Of a stretch of 64,000 nt of DNA, positions 19,342 to 27,437 are shown piece after piece. This stretch comes from Bacteroidaceae bacterium (lineage in GTDB: Bacteria; Bacteroidota; Bacteroidia; Bacteroidales; Bacteroidaceae). The notes beneath the pieces are model-generated. The model was given only the letters and a program-made list of their open reading frames with translations. It ran no database searches and was not told the DNA's origin. The translations under genes were made by a program, and so were the position numbers. The stretch lies in NCBI GenBank assembly GCA_017507105.1, contig JAFWBM010000034.1:62001-126000 (forward strand), given 5' to 3'. Position 1 is the first letter of the stretch. Each line of letters starts with the position of its first letter.

Positions 19342-19858
19342 GAGAGATATCAGAGCATCTGTACGTACTCGTTTGCGTATGCTCACTTCTGATGAAAAGA
19401 ATCGACAATCCAAAAAACTGTGTAAGCGCGCATTGTCGCATAGATTGTTTTCGGAAAGTCGTGTAATAGCCCTTTTTGTATCATTGAAAGATGAACCGGA
19501 GACACGTGACCTCATAGCTCAATTATCGGAAAAACATAGAGTGGTGTTGCCTCGGGTAGAGGGTGATATCATGCAGTTCTATAATTATACTCCCTCTTCA
19601 ATGCGTATCGGCTCATTCGGTATTGAGGAACCATGTGATGGAATTCCCATATCTCCTCGGGATATTGATGTGATATTTGTACCCGGAGTGGCTTTTACAC
19701 AAGAGGGCGCAAGGCTTGGACGTGGAAAAGGCTATTATGATAAGTATATGTCGCAAGACGGGTTTAGGGCATATAGGATAGGTTATTGTTTTAAGGAACA
19801 GATTGTTGAGAATATCCCATGTGAAAAACATGATGTGAAAGTTCAAGAAATGTTATAA
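19322..19858 (+). CDS. 5-formyltetrahydrofolate cyclo-ligase
   Basis: 178 residues from ATG 19322; in-frame ATGs at 19307 and 19310 are alternatives and all overlap the end of meaB. Recognised by RVIALFVSLKDEPET (nucleotide/substrate loop), DVIFVPGVAFT and the hallmark GARLGRGKGYYDKYM. It makes 5,10-methenyl-THF from 5-formyl-THF using ATP, recycling folate in the cytoplasm. Length is normal for the FAU1/YgfA family. Confidence 0.9.
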   Translation: MIGAVDKRDIRASVRTRLRMLTSDEKNRQSKKLCKRALSHRLFSESRVIALFVSLKDEPETRDLIAQLSEKHRVVLPRVEGDIMQFYNYTPSSMRIGSFGIEEPCDGIPISPRDIDVIFVPGVAFTQEGARLGRGKGYYDKYMSQDGFRAYRIGYCFKEQIVENIPCEKHDVKVQEML

Positions 19859-19914
19859 TTACATAAAATACGGAAAAATAGGGTGAAATTAAATGTACTT
19901 AGTCTCTATTTTTT

Positions 19915-19922
19915 TAGTTTTG
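19915..19922 (+). promoter_or_regulatory. Predicted -7 element for the PCMD-barrel-calycin run
   Basis: TAGTTTTG, full match to TAnnTTTG, 27 bp before the start at 19950. No clear -33. Confidence 0.35.
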
Positions 19923-19949
19923 CTACATATTTTACGAATTAATACAGTT

Positions 19950-21077
19950 ATGAATAAAAATCTTTTGCTATATGCCTTGCTTGTAGCACTTTTATTCCCT
20001 TCTTGTATAAGGGATGAGGCTCTTAATTCCGAGTGTGATATCATTGATGTTGATTCCGAATGGCTTGATAGTGTAGGCTCTGCAATTATCGGTAAACCGA
20101 TAATTAGTAATTATACGGTTGTCTTTGTGGTAAAAGAGGGAGTTGATGCCAGTTTGTTTACACCTCGTTTTATTCTTACGAAAGGGGCGAAAATAATGAA
20201 GGATAGCATCTCTTATAATGGAGAATCGGGTGTGGTACAGCATTATACTACATATTCTGAAGATGGGAAATGGAGTAAAAGGTACGATGTGTATTATAAT
20301 GCAAGCACTATAATTTCTAAAGACAAGGTTTTTGATTTCGAGCATTATGCACTTGATAATACGGGAAGGTACAATGTGTGGTTCGAAGTAGATGAATATG
20401 GTACTCAGCGTAATATTTGGGCAAGCGGAAATGCAGGTTATGCATTTACAGGTCAAGGCGATACGGCTGCAGATTTTCCTACAGCAGCCAATGAAAACGG
20501 GGTGTCGGGCAGTTGTGTTAAACTTACTACATCTGATACAGGCATTTTTGGACAACTTGCGGGGATGCCAATCGCAGCCGGTAATATATTCCTAGGCGAA
20601 TTCAATAGTGGCAGTGCAATGAAAGAACCATTGAGGGCTACCCGTTTTGGTGTACAGATGGTACCGGCAAAACCACTATATATTAAAGGCTACTATAAAT
20701 ATAAGTCGGGTGAGGTTTTTACCGATAAGAGCAAAAAAGTAGTTCCAGAAAAGAGAGATACATGTGCTATATATTCTGTACTCTTCGAAGTAGATCCGGA
20801 AAACCCGGTACCATTGAATGGAGAGAATGTTACATCCAGCGAACGTATAGTTCTCATTGCCGAACTTAAGAATCATGTCGAGTCTGACGAGTGGGTCGAG
20901 TTCGAAATTCCATACGAATATATAAACAATAAACAGTTTGATTATGACAGAGTTGCTAACAATGGGTATGCAATAACCTTTGTAGCAAGTTCAAGTAAAG
21001 GTGGAGACTTCTTCGAAGGAGCTGTGGGTAGTACGCTGTATGTCGATGAGGTAACTATAGTATGGGAGGATAAATAA
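19950..21077 (+). CDS. PCMD-domain lipoprotein
   Basis: 375 residues from ATG 19950, chosen because the lipoprotein signal (ALLFPSC) starts there; upstream in-frame codons from 19893 add a second hydrophobic stretch that fits poorly. The N-terminal 120 residues form a beta-rich region; the rest matches the Bacteroidetes PCMD (putative carbohydrate metabolism) domain, with FDFEHYALDN, GSCVKLTT, ATRFGVQM and a late LYVDEVTIVWE strand as in jelly-roll carbohydrate-binding folds. Likely surface-exposed. First of three close envelope genes (15 bp gap to the next). Confidence 0.75.
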   Translation: MNKNLLLYALLVALLFPSCIRDEALNSECDIIDVDSEWLDSVGSAIIGKPIISNYTVVFVVKEGVDASLFTPRFILTKGAKIMKDSISYNGESGVVQHYTTYSEDGKWSKRYDVYYNASTIISKDKVFDFEHYALDNTGRYNVWFEVDEYGTQRNIWASGNAGYAFTGQGDTAADFPTAANENGVSGSCVKLTTSDTGIFGQLAGMPIAAGNIFLGEFNSGSAMKEPLRATRFGVQMVPAKPLYIKGYYKYKSGEVFTDKSKKVVPEKRDTCAIYSVLFEVDPENPVPLNGENVTSSERIVLIAELKNHVESDEWVEFEIPYEYINNKQFDYDRVANNGYAITFVASSSKGGDFFEGAVGSTLYVDEVTIVWEDK

Positions 21078-21092
21078 CAATTTAATATTAGC

Positions 21093-21863
21093 ATGAAAAA
21101 GATATTTTGTACAATTATCTTGCTCATTGTTGTGCTATCGACATTTGCACAGCATGAAGGTGGAATTGCGAATGAGGAGAAAAATGTGTTTATGCAAAAG
21201 CAGTGGAGAGTGCGTGTATTTGCCGGATATAGTATAGGAGGTACAGCACCATTGCCTTTGCCTCGTGAGATACGTGGTATAAACGGTTACAATCCCGGGT
21301 TTGGATATAGGCTGGGAGTTGCTGTTCAAAAACTCTTCAATGGTTCAAGATGGGGTGTTGAGACAGGCTTGTATCTCGAGAATAAAGGTATGACCACATA
21401 TGCCGATACCAAGAATTACCATATGGAGGCTTGGAATAGTGATGGTAAGGTAGTGGGCGCTTTTACAGGAAAGGTAAAAACTAAAGTCGATAATAAGTAT
21501 TTAACATTGCCATTGTTGTGTACATATGATGCAAGCGTCAGATGGAGTTTCTCTGCCGGAGCTTATTTTTCATATCTGCTTGACGGAGAGTTTGCCGGTA
21601 GAGCGTATGATGGATATATACGCGACCAGAATCCTACCGGCGAGAAGGCGGATGTAACTCGTGCGTACTATAGTTTTGGTGATGATTTGCGTAAATTCCA
21701 TTGGGGATTGCAAGCAGGATGCGAGTATCGTTTCTACAATAAGGTGGCAGCGTCTGCCTCTTTGCAGTGGGGAATGAATAGCATATTTCACTCGGGCTTT
21801 GGCAGTGTGACATTTGATCTATATCCTATATACGCAACATTAGGACTGACATATTTGTTGTAG
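21093..21863 (+). CDS. Outer-membrane beta-barrel protein (PorT-like family)
   Basis: 256 residues with a Sec signal ending STFAQ. After a short linker come alternating amphipathic strands (VRVFAGYSIGG, YRLGVAVQKLF, WGVETGLYLEN, YLTLPLLCTYD, WGLQAGCEYRF) and the chain ends TLGLTYLL, the pattern of OMP_b-brl_2/PorT-like barrels. No enzymatic motif. It sits between a PCMD lipoprotein and a calycin-like secreted protein and is probably co-transcribed with both. Function unknown. Confidence 0.75.
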   Translation: MKKIFCTIILLIVVLSTFAQHEGGIANEEKNVFMQKQWRVRVFAGYSIGGTAPLPLPREIRGINGYNPGFGYRLGVAVQKLFNGSRWGVETGLYLENKGMTTYADTKNYHMEAWNSDGKVVGAFTGKVKTKVDNKYLTLPLLCTYDASVRWSFSAGAYFSYLLDGEFAGRAYDGYIRDQNPTGEKADVTRAYYSFGDDLRKFHWGLQAGCEYRFYNKVAASASLQWGMNSIFHSGFGSVTFDLYPIYATLGLTYLL

Positions 21864-21904
21864 AATTGATTAAATGTAGTTTTTAATTTGATGAATTTGT
21901 GCGT

Positions 21905-22495
21905 ATGAGGAAAATTCTACTTTCAATTGTTATGGCCTTTGTTCCGGTATTGGTTTTTGCGCAGATAAATGTATATACCGATAATCTTGTTGTCGTCATC
22001 AATGGCGAGTCTCTCCCATCTCAGGAAGCTGAAATTGTTGTTCAAATGGATGCTGAAGGGCGATGTACCCTATTATTGAAAAACTTTGTGCTTAATGCTG
22101 AAAGTTATACAATGCCTATAGGAAATATAATGGTAGCAGATGTGCTGGTTACCGAAGAGAATGGGGTGAAGAACTTTTCTGCTAAACAGGATGTCTATAT
22201 ATCAGTTGGTGATGATACATTATTGCAATGGATGGGTCCTATGATTAGTCCGGTACCCATTGAATTGATGGGTAAAATGACCGATGAGAAATTATACTGT
22301 ACTATTGATATAGATATGACAATGATGAAGGTAGCTGTTGTTTTCGGAAGCGATTTTACAGCAACGTCTCTAAGTAATATAGAAATGTATAAAGAGAAGG
22401 ACTTGATATATGATATTACAGGTCGTAAGGTTGACTGCGTTTCTATATCCGGTTTATATATAGTTAACGGGAAAAAATATTATATAAGGAAGTAA
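21905..22495 (+). CDS. Calycin-like secreted protein with T9SS-like tail
   Basis: 196 residues from ATG 21905; a GTG six bases earlier is a weaker start. Signal peptide ends VFAQ. Residues about 20-155 fit the Bacteroidetes calycin-like (lipocalin-type barrel) domain: ITVQMDAEGRCTLLLKNF-like strands, MPIGNIMVADV and LYCTIDIDM. The last 35 residues (IYDITGRKVD, GLYIVNGKKYYI) resemble a type A sorting tail. Third gene of the envelope trio; ends just before a bidirectional terminator. Confidence 0.75.
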   Translation: MRKILLSIVMAFVPVLVFAQINVYTDNLVVVINGESLPSQEAEIVVQMDAEGRCTLLLKNFVLNAESYTMPIGNIMVADVLVTEENGVKNFSAKQDVYISVGDDTLLQWMGPMISPVPIELMGKMTDEKLYCTIDIDMTMMKVAVVFGSDFTATSLSNIEMYKEKDLIYDITGRKVDCVSISGLYIVNGKKYYIRK

Positions 22496-22508
22496 CTTTT
22501 GTTTATAT

Positions 22509-22552
22509 AAAAGATAAGCAGTACATCAGATATCATGTACTGCTTATCTTTT
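22509..22552. terminator. Bidirectional terminator between calycin-like and FKBP genes
   Basis: 18-bp perfect arms (22509-22526, 22535-22552), 8-nt loop, A4/T4 ends. Lies between convergent genes and touches the FKBP stop codon by one base. Confidence 0.8.
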
Positions 22553-22953
22553 TATGCAATTCCAAGCAGTTCTATGTCGAATATGAGTGTTGAGTATCCG
22601 GGAATAGGACCGCTAGAGCGTTTGCCATATCCTCTTTTCCAAGTGATATATATGATCCATCTGTCGCCTATGCGCATGTTTATAAGTGCAGTTCTGAATC
22701 CGTCAATCAGAGTTCCTACTCTGAATGCTGCAGGGCACAACTCTTTTCTGCTGTTATCAAACTCTCTGCCGTTTATAAGAGTACCGCGATAATGTACTGT
22801 CACTACACTGTTGTCATTAGGGTGTCTGTTGCCGGTGCCTTCTGATATTACTTTATATAATATACCCTCCTCGAGTTCCTTAATACCCTCCTCTTTTCTT
22901 ATATTGTCGAAGAACCTTTCGTTCTCTTCCCTTTTATCCTCTTTTCTTGCCAT
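22552..22953 (-). CDS. FKBP-type peptidyl-prolyl cis-trans isomerase
   Basis: 133 residues, no signal peptide. Short charged N-terminal helix then a single FKBP domain: VTVHYRGTLINGREFDNS, LIDGFRTALINMRIGDRW (with I in place of a more usual V/E step), and IPGYSTLIFDIELLGI. Catalyses proline isomerisation in protein folding; cytoplasmic as predicted. Starts 12 bp after the TRIC-like channel gene, so it is the second gene of that transcript. Confidence 0.9.
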   Translation of the reverse strand: MARKEDKREENERFFDNIRKEEGIKELEEGILYKVISEGTGNRHPNDNSVVTVHYRGTLINGREFDNSRKELCPAAFRVGTLIDGFRTALINMRIGDRWIIYITWKRGYGKRSSGPIPGYSTLIFDIELLGIA

Positions 22954-22965
22954 AGTAATGTTGTT

Positions 22966-23595
22966 CTATTTATCGTCGAAATTCTTAAGGGTGGGGAGGC
23001 ATATGTGGTATTTTACAGCCAATATGCGTGTCAGGAAGACGCTTACGCCACAAAGCAGGTGTATAACAATTGTATTTAAATCAAAGAGTGTACATATGCT
23101 GTATACGATACCTCCGATTACGCAGGCCATAGCATAAATCTCTTTTCGGAATATTAGTGGTATCTCATTTATGAAGACATCACGTATAACACCTCCGGCA
23201 GCACCGGTGGTTGCACCCATGATTATGGCAACCCATATAGGGAATCCGAAATCGAGTGTTTTCTGCAATCCGACTACTGTAAAAAGTGCAAGTCCTATGG
23301 CATCGAAAATAAAGAATGTATGGTCGAGTCTTATGAGGTGTTTGCTGAAAAGTATTACGCATAGCAATGCAAATCCGGAGCATAATAGGTATATGGAGTC
23401 TGTCATCCAGAAAGGGGTGGTACCAAGCATTATATCTCGTAGCGTTCCTCCACCTACAGCTGTAGCGACACCTACCACGTAGGCTCCAAACCAATCGAAT
23501 TCTTTTGCAGATGCAAGACGTATACCGCTTATTGCAAAGGCAAATGTACCTAGAAACTCTATTATCTGTACGAATGAGGGTAATGCTATATCCAT
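22966..23595 (-). CDS. TRIC/UPF0126-family membrane protein (YadS-like)
   Basis: 209 residues with about seven hydrophobic helices in two repeated halves. Repeat signatures GGGTLRDIMLG and AAGGVIRDVFINEIPLIF are the glycine-kinked GGxxRD motifs of the UPF0126/TRIC family. Related proteins are trimeric cation channels, and some bacterial members have been linked to glycine transport; substrate here is unassigned. Inner membrane. First gene of a two-gene unit with the FKBP. Confidence 0.9.
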   Translation of the reverse strand: MDIALPSFVQIIEFLGTFAFAISGIRLASAKEFDWFGAYVVGVATAVGGGTLRDIMLGTTPFWMTDSIYLLCSGFALLCVILFSKHLIRLDHTFFIFDAIGLALFTVVGLQKTLDFGFPIWVAIIMGATTGAAGGVIRDVFINEIPLIFRKEIYAMACVIGGIVYSICTLFDLNTIVIHLLCGVSVFLTRILAVKYHICLPTLKNFDDK

Positions 23596-23622
23596 AACAA
23601 GGCTTTGTTTTTATTTTGCGCG

Positions 23623-23654
23623 CGAATATAGGTTAAAAAGGTTTGCGTAGCAAA
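23623..23654 (-). promoter_or_regulatory. Predicted promoter of the TRIC-FKBP operon
   Basis: Minus strand: TTTG (23651-23654), 20-bp spacer, TATATTCG (23623-23630), 27 bp before the start at 23595. Confidence 0.55.
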
Positions 23655-23690
23655 TTTTTAAATGATTAGTTGCTTTATTACATAATTCTC

Positions 23691-23738
23691 ACTTATACAA
23701 TAGAGGTGTGCTCTAAAGCACACCTCTATTGTATAAGT
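23691..23738 (-). terminator. 22-bp-arm inverted repeat after the transglutaminase lipoprotein gene
   Basis: Arms 23691-23712 and 23717-23738 are perfect with a 4-nt loop (CTAA); core GAGGTGTGCT. It lies 13 bp past the stop of the minus-strand gene. Confidence 0.8.
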
Positions 23739-23751
23739 TTTTTTGTCTGTT

Positions 23752-24996
23752 TTAATATATTATTTCGGGAATGTCAGTATAGTCGCCACGTACAATCTTG
23801 AAGTCTGAGGCTACGCCTACAAATGAGTTGTTTTCGACTTTTGTCTCAGAGGGCATATAGGCTACATGCAGATTCGGGCAATTCTCTACAGCCCATGAAC
23901 TGATGTATTTGGTGCCGGGTACAAATACGATACTTTCAAGGTTAGCGAGATTCTTTAGTTTACTCTCTTTGTCAATATCTATCGGTTTCATCTCTATGAA
24001 TTTTGTTGCAGGTGCAACAACGTACATTTGACTGTAATTCCCACTTTTACGGTAAACAACGCTTGAATAGCTCTCTAGCATGCTGTTTTCAGGATCAACC
24101 TCGATGTTCTCGATAGAGCCTCCATACATGGCTATTCCAATTTGTGTATTTTCTTCTCCAAGTGTGGTTATATTTTTGCCGATAAAAAGTTCTTTTACAT
24201 TTTTGGAAATCGCCTCTGTGGGATTTAGTGACTCTATTCTTATACCTTCTTTACTATAAGGTATAACAACCTGAGCATCACTGCTGTTTATTCCACAGAT
24301 GTTAAAAGTGCCATCCGAGAAGTTGTATTTGAAATCCTTATCCTCAAAGACGGGAATGGTTATAACCGATGGCTGAAGATACCAATAATCGGATACATCC
24401 TTAAGATTGTGATTCCTTCCATTAGTCGGGTCGCTTATAGTCCATTCTCCATCACAGTTTACATAGTTCCATGCGTGACCACCCAGGTATGCGCTTGTAT
24501 TAGGGTCTAACAATATTCCATTTATAGTGAATGCCGGAATGTCAATAGAATGTAACATTATGGTAAGCAGGTCTGCGTATCCCTGGCATATACCTTTTTT
24601 CGAGGTAAATACTACATAAGGCGAGTTGTCACCATATTCATATTTTATGTTGTCTATAATCCAATTGAAGACTGTCTCAAATTTCGATTTCTGTGTACCA
24701 TTCCCACTGACAAGTTTGGCTGTGAATGTTGCTATTTCATTATATTGCTGTGTTGTTATATTTATCAGACTTATATTTTTAGTAAAGCTGTAGTCGGTTA
24801 CTTTTTCCAAAAGCGCTTTCACTCTCTTTTCATTTGTTCCGGTAAGGGCTATTGAGCCGTCATCGGTGGGGTAATCTATGCGGGAAATGGCATCGTCCTC
24901 TGTCACATCTATGTTTAATCTGTCAGAATCTGTTGTGCATGATGCAAATAATAATGTAGAACAAAAAAGAATAAGATAGGTGTAAAACTGTTTCAT
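23752..24996 (-). CDS. Transglutaminase-like lipoprotein with BspA-like LRR region
   Basis: 414 residues. Lipobox LLFASC at residue 20. Residues about 100-195 are a transglutaminase-like papain-fold domain with the triad visible: Cys137 (GICQGYADL), His174 (GGHAWNYV), Asp189 (ISDPTNG). The C-terminal half has BspA-type leucine-rich features (LKNLANLESIVFVPGTKYIS, NCPNLHVAYMP). Likely a surface protein that cleaves or crosslinks peptide or amide bonds, or binds host or cell-wall material. Single-gene unit with its own terminator. Substrate unknown. Confidence 0.75.
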   Translation of the reverse strand: MKQFYTYLILFCSTLLFASCTTDSDRLNIDVTEDDAISRIDYPTDDGSIALTGTNEKRVKALLEKVTDYSFTKNISLINITTQQYNEIATFTAKLVSGNGTQKSKFETVFNWIIDNIKYEYGDNSPYVVFTSKKGICQGYADLLTIMLHSIDIPAFTINGILLDPNTSAYLGGHAWNYVNCDGEWTISDPTNGRNHNLKDVSDYWYLQPSVITIPVFEDKDFKYNFSDGTFNICGINSSDAQVVIPYSKEGIRIESLNPTEAISKNVKELFIGKNITTLGEENTQIGIAMYGGSIENIEVDPENSMLESYSSVVYRKSGNYSQMYVVAPATKFIEMKPIDIDKESKLKNLANLESIVFVPGTKYISSWAVENCPNLHVAYMPSETKVENNSFVGVASDFKIVRGDYTDIPEIIY

Positions 24997-25196
24997 ATAG
25001 GTGCTATTTAGAATTGTTTTTATACTGTTGGTTTATAGGATATACCCTATAGTGATTGTCCAATTTGCGATTATGTTACTAATGAATATCTGCTTCTTAG
25101 TTTTATTTATTGTCAACTTCTCTTCTACCGGATAAAATAATATGGCATATAACTCTGCTATATAGGGGCAAGTAACTACTTAACCCTTTTCTTTTC

Positions 25197-25204
25197 CAAA
25201 GATA
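25197..25204 (-). promoter_or_regulatory. Possible -7 element of the transglutaminase lipoprotein gene
   Basis: Minus strand TATCTTTG, full match, but about 200 bp from the start and without a -33 TTG. It would imply a long leader. Confidence 0.3.
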
Positions 25205-25276
25205 GAGTTTCATCCTTTATATTAATGCATTTTTTTTGTTTTTTAACATATGTGCGTTGTTTTTTTTACCTATTAG

Positions 25277-25308
25277 TTTGTTCTTTTATTTTTTGCATCA
25301 TATCTTTG
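25277..25308 (+). promoter_or_regulatory. Predicted promoter of the SPFH operon
   Basis: TTTG at 25277-25280 and TATCTTTG at 25301-25308, 20-bp spacing: the best consensus promoter in the window. Start codon 37 bp further on. Confidence 0.6.
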
Positions 25309-25345
25309 TGATATTAAAATGATATCAATTAATATGTGTTAAGTT

Positions 25346-26248
25346 ATGGAAGAGATTAAATTAGGAACAAAAGGTTGTGAGAAGTTTATACATCCGAGCA
25401 GTGGTTGGTTGGCTCTATTGCTTTCATTACTAGGTATTGCTACTGGAATTGCTGTGCCGGCTGTAATCGAGTATTATACAAACGATGCAGGTGCATGGTG
25501 GCTGATGGTACTATTATCATTATTCTCATTGGTTATGACATGTGGTTTATTTATAGTGAACCCAAACGAGAGTGCAGTGATGACCTTCTTTGGTAAATAT
25601 GTGGGTACAGTAACCGATAATGGTTTTTTCTATATGAACCCATTTACAATAAAGAAAAGTGTGTCGTTGCGTGCCCGTAATCTGAATGGTGAACCTATAA
25701 AGGTTAACGACCTTATGGGTAACCCAATTATGATAGGTGTTGTTTTGGTGTGGAAGGTAAAGGATACTTTTAAAGCTTCGTTTGAGGTTGACGATTATGC
25801 CCGTTTTGTTGATATTCAGAGCGAAGCTGCAATACGTAATCTTGCAGGAGCATATCCTTATGACAATCTGGAGGATGAGGATGCAAGTATAACTTTACGT
25901 AATGGTGGTGAAGAGGTTAACGACCTTTTGGAGAAATCACTCTCCGAGCGTTTGGCTATTGCCGGTATTGAGGTTATGGAGGCGCGTATAAGCTATCTTG
26001 CATATGCCCCCGAGATTGCAAGTGCTATGTTACAGCGTCAGCAGGCTACAGCAATGGTCGCTGCCCGTCATAAGATTGTAGAAGGTGCGGTAGGAATGGT
26101 GCAGATGGCTCTTGAACAGTTGTCTCAGAAAGAGATTATAGAACTGGATGAGGAGAAAAAAGCAGCAATGGTAAGCAATCTTATGGTTGTACTCACAAGT
26201 GACAGAGCTGCTACTCCGGTAGTGAATACGGGTACTCTATATCAGTAA
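25346..26248 (+). CDS. SPFH/band 7 membrane protein
   Basis: 300 residues. Two N-terminal membrane helices (about 20-45, 50-72), then the SPFH domain starting at NPNESAVMTFFGKYVG, with NDLMGNPIMIGVVLVWKV and the LSERLAIAGIEVMEARISYLAYAPEIASAMLQRQQA segment split by helices, then a coiled-coil. Such proteins oligomerise at the inner membrane and organise membrane microdomains or proteases. It leads a four-gene unit with a tiny ribbon-helix-helix protein, a DUF3784 protein and a PAP2 phosphatase. Confidence 0.9.
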   Translation: MEEIKLGTKGCEKFIHPSSGWLALLLSLLGIATGIAVPAVIEYYTNDAGAWWLMVLLSLFSLVMTCGLFIVNPNESAVMTFFGKYVGTVTDNGFFYMNPFTIKKSVSLRARNLNGEPIKVNDLMGNPIMIGVVLVWKVKDTFKASFEVDDYARFVDIQSEAAIRNLAGAYPYDNLEDEDASITLRNGGEEVNDLLEKSLSERLAIAGIEVMEARISYLAYAPEIASAMLQRQQATAMVAARHKIVEGAVGMVQMALEQLSQKEIIELDEEKKAAMVSNLMVVLTSDRAATPVVNTGTLYQ

Positions 26249-26256
26249 ACGTTTTT

Positions 26257-26433
26257 ATGGCAAAAGAGAAGAAATCTTTTGTTTTAAGGATTGACTCCGA
26301 AACAATGTCGGCACTCGAAAAATGGGCTGCCGATGAGTTTCGTAGTGTCAACGGACAACTTGAGTTTTTGATTACAACAGCCTTGCGCAAGAATGGGAGG
26401 TTGAAACCTTATAATAAAAAAGAAACAGAATAA
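26257..26433 (+). CDS. Small Arc-like ribbon-helix-helix protein
   Basis: 58 residues, ATG 26257, stop 26431-26433. The sequence begins MAKEKKSFVLRIDSETMSAL and continues with an amphipathic helix and GQLEFLITTALRK, the strand-helix-helix pattern of Arc/MetJ-type DNA-binding proteins. It sits 8 bp after the SPFH gene and 2 bp before the DUF3784 gene, so it is surely co-translated with them. It could autoregulate this operon or mediate protein contacts; no operator was identified. Confidence 0.8.
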   Translation: MAKEKKSFVLRIDSETMSALEKWAADEFRSVNGQLEFLITTALRKNGRLKPYNKKETE

Positions 26434-26435
26434 TC

Positions 26436-26738
26436 ATGATTGTTGAAATTATTATCACAGCCATATTTATAGTGATGGCAATTTTTATTCTTATAGGCAA
26501 GGGTGATTTCCTTATTGCAGGATACAATACAGCCAGCGAAGAGAAAAAAAAGAGATATAACCTGCCCCGTTTACGTTTTATAATAGCGGCTCTCCTGATA
26601 GTTGTTGCGTTGGGTAAAATTGTGATATTGTTCCGATCACCGGATGTTGTGGAATCGGGAATCTACTCCGCAGTCATTGTGGTCATTGCTCTCTTTGCTG
26701 TCATATTATGTAATACATGGGCAAAAAAGAAAGATTGA
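26436..26738 (+). CDS. DUF3784 membrane protein
   Basis: 100 residues with three hydrophobic helices (about 3-22, 46-66, 75-94). The sequence GKGDFLIAGYNTASEEKK between helix 1 and 2 is the DUF3784 hallmark. Inner membrane, function unknown. Starts 2 bp after the ribbon-helix-helix gene and ends 2 bp before the PAP2 start. Confidence 0.85.
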   Translation: MIVEIIITAIFIVMAIFILIGKGDFLIAGYNTASEEKKKRYNLPRLRFIIAALLIVVALGKIVILFRSPDVVESGIYSAVIVVIALFAVILCNTWAKKKD

Positions 26739-26740
26739 AC

Positions 26741-27286
26741 ATGATAAGAAAGTTATTGCTGTTTACAACACTCTTGTTGCTCGTTCCTGATGGAAATGCA
26801 CAAAGCCGAAGGGATGTTGAGAGAAGTACAGATATACTGATGTTCCTTCCGTCTGCTACAGGTGGTATACTCTCTTTGATTGAGAGGGATTACAAAGGAG
26901 TTATGCAACATCTTGAAGCAGGTGCTGTTACCGTTGCCACTACATATCTGCTTAAATATTCAATATCAAAACGCAGACCTAATGGCGAGGATAATCACTC
27001 TTTTCCTTCTAATCATGCCGGTGTAGCATTTGTCGGGGCCGGTTTCCTGCAACAACGTTACGGATGGAAATGGGGTGCTCCGGCTTATGCTGTTGCTGCC
27101 TATGTGGGTTGGGGGCGTGTATATAGTAAATGTCATGACGTGTGGGATGTACTTGCCGGTGCTGCCATTGGTGTCACAAGCGCGGTGGTGTTTACAACTC
27201 CTTTTGCAAAGAAAAATAACATTGTTATAGCGCCAGCTGTACTTGATGGTAATAACCCCGGATTCTATTTTTCGATGAATTTGTAA
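26741..27286 (+). CDS. PAP2-family phosphatase
   Basis: 181 residues from ATG 26741; earlier in-frame codons overlap DUF3784. Signal peptide ends GNAQS. The three PAP2 motifs are present: KYSISKRRPN, PSNHAG and GRVYSKCHDVWDVLAG (Arg, His and Asp of motif 3; the usual S before R is a G). Expected to remove phosphate from lipid-linked or isoprenyl pyrophosphates, or phosphatidic acid, on the periplasmic side. Last gene of the SPFH operon. Confidence 0.85.
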   Translation: MIRKLLLFTTLLLLVPDGNAQSRRDVERSTDILMFLPSATGGILSLIERDYKGVMQHLEAGAVTVATTYLLKYSISKRRPNGEDNHSFPSNHAGVAFVGAGFLQQRYGWKWGAPAYAVAAYVGWGRVYSKCHDVWDVLAGAAIGVTSAVVFTTPFAKKNNIVIAPAVLDGNNPGFYFSMNL

Positions 27287-27326
27287 AAAACAGAATCATA
27301 ATATTCGCTTTGCCGATAAAGTAGTT

Positions 27327-27334
27327 TATATTTG
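27327..27334 (+). promoter_or_regulatory. Predicted -7 element of nadA
   Basis: TATATTTG, full match to TAnnTTTG, 104 bp before the start at 27438. A TTTG at 27309-27312 is too close to be the -33. Confidence 0.4.
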
Positions 27335-27437
27335 CATTGTAATTAGAAGGTTTTTCTTTTTATCTCAAATAAAATCTTAGCTTCATGCGTGATAGCAGTG
27401 GGGCATAATTTATAAATTATAAATATTAATCTCTGAT

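Larger units (their letters stand above)
24997..25345. other. Divergent intergenic region
   Basis: 349 bp of AT-rich sequence between the transglutaminase lipoprotein and the SPFH gene. It holds a good plus-strand promoter near its right end and a weaker minus-strand -7 (25197-25204). I see no gene, tRNA or clear RNA structure in it. Confidence 0.5.
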
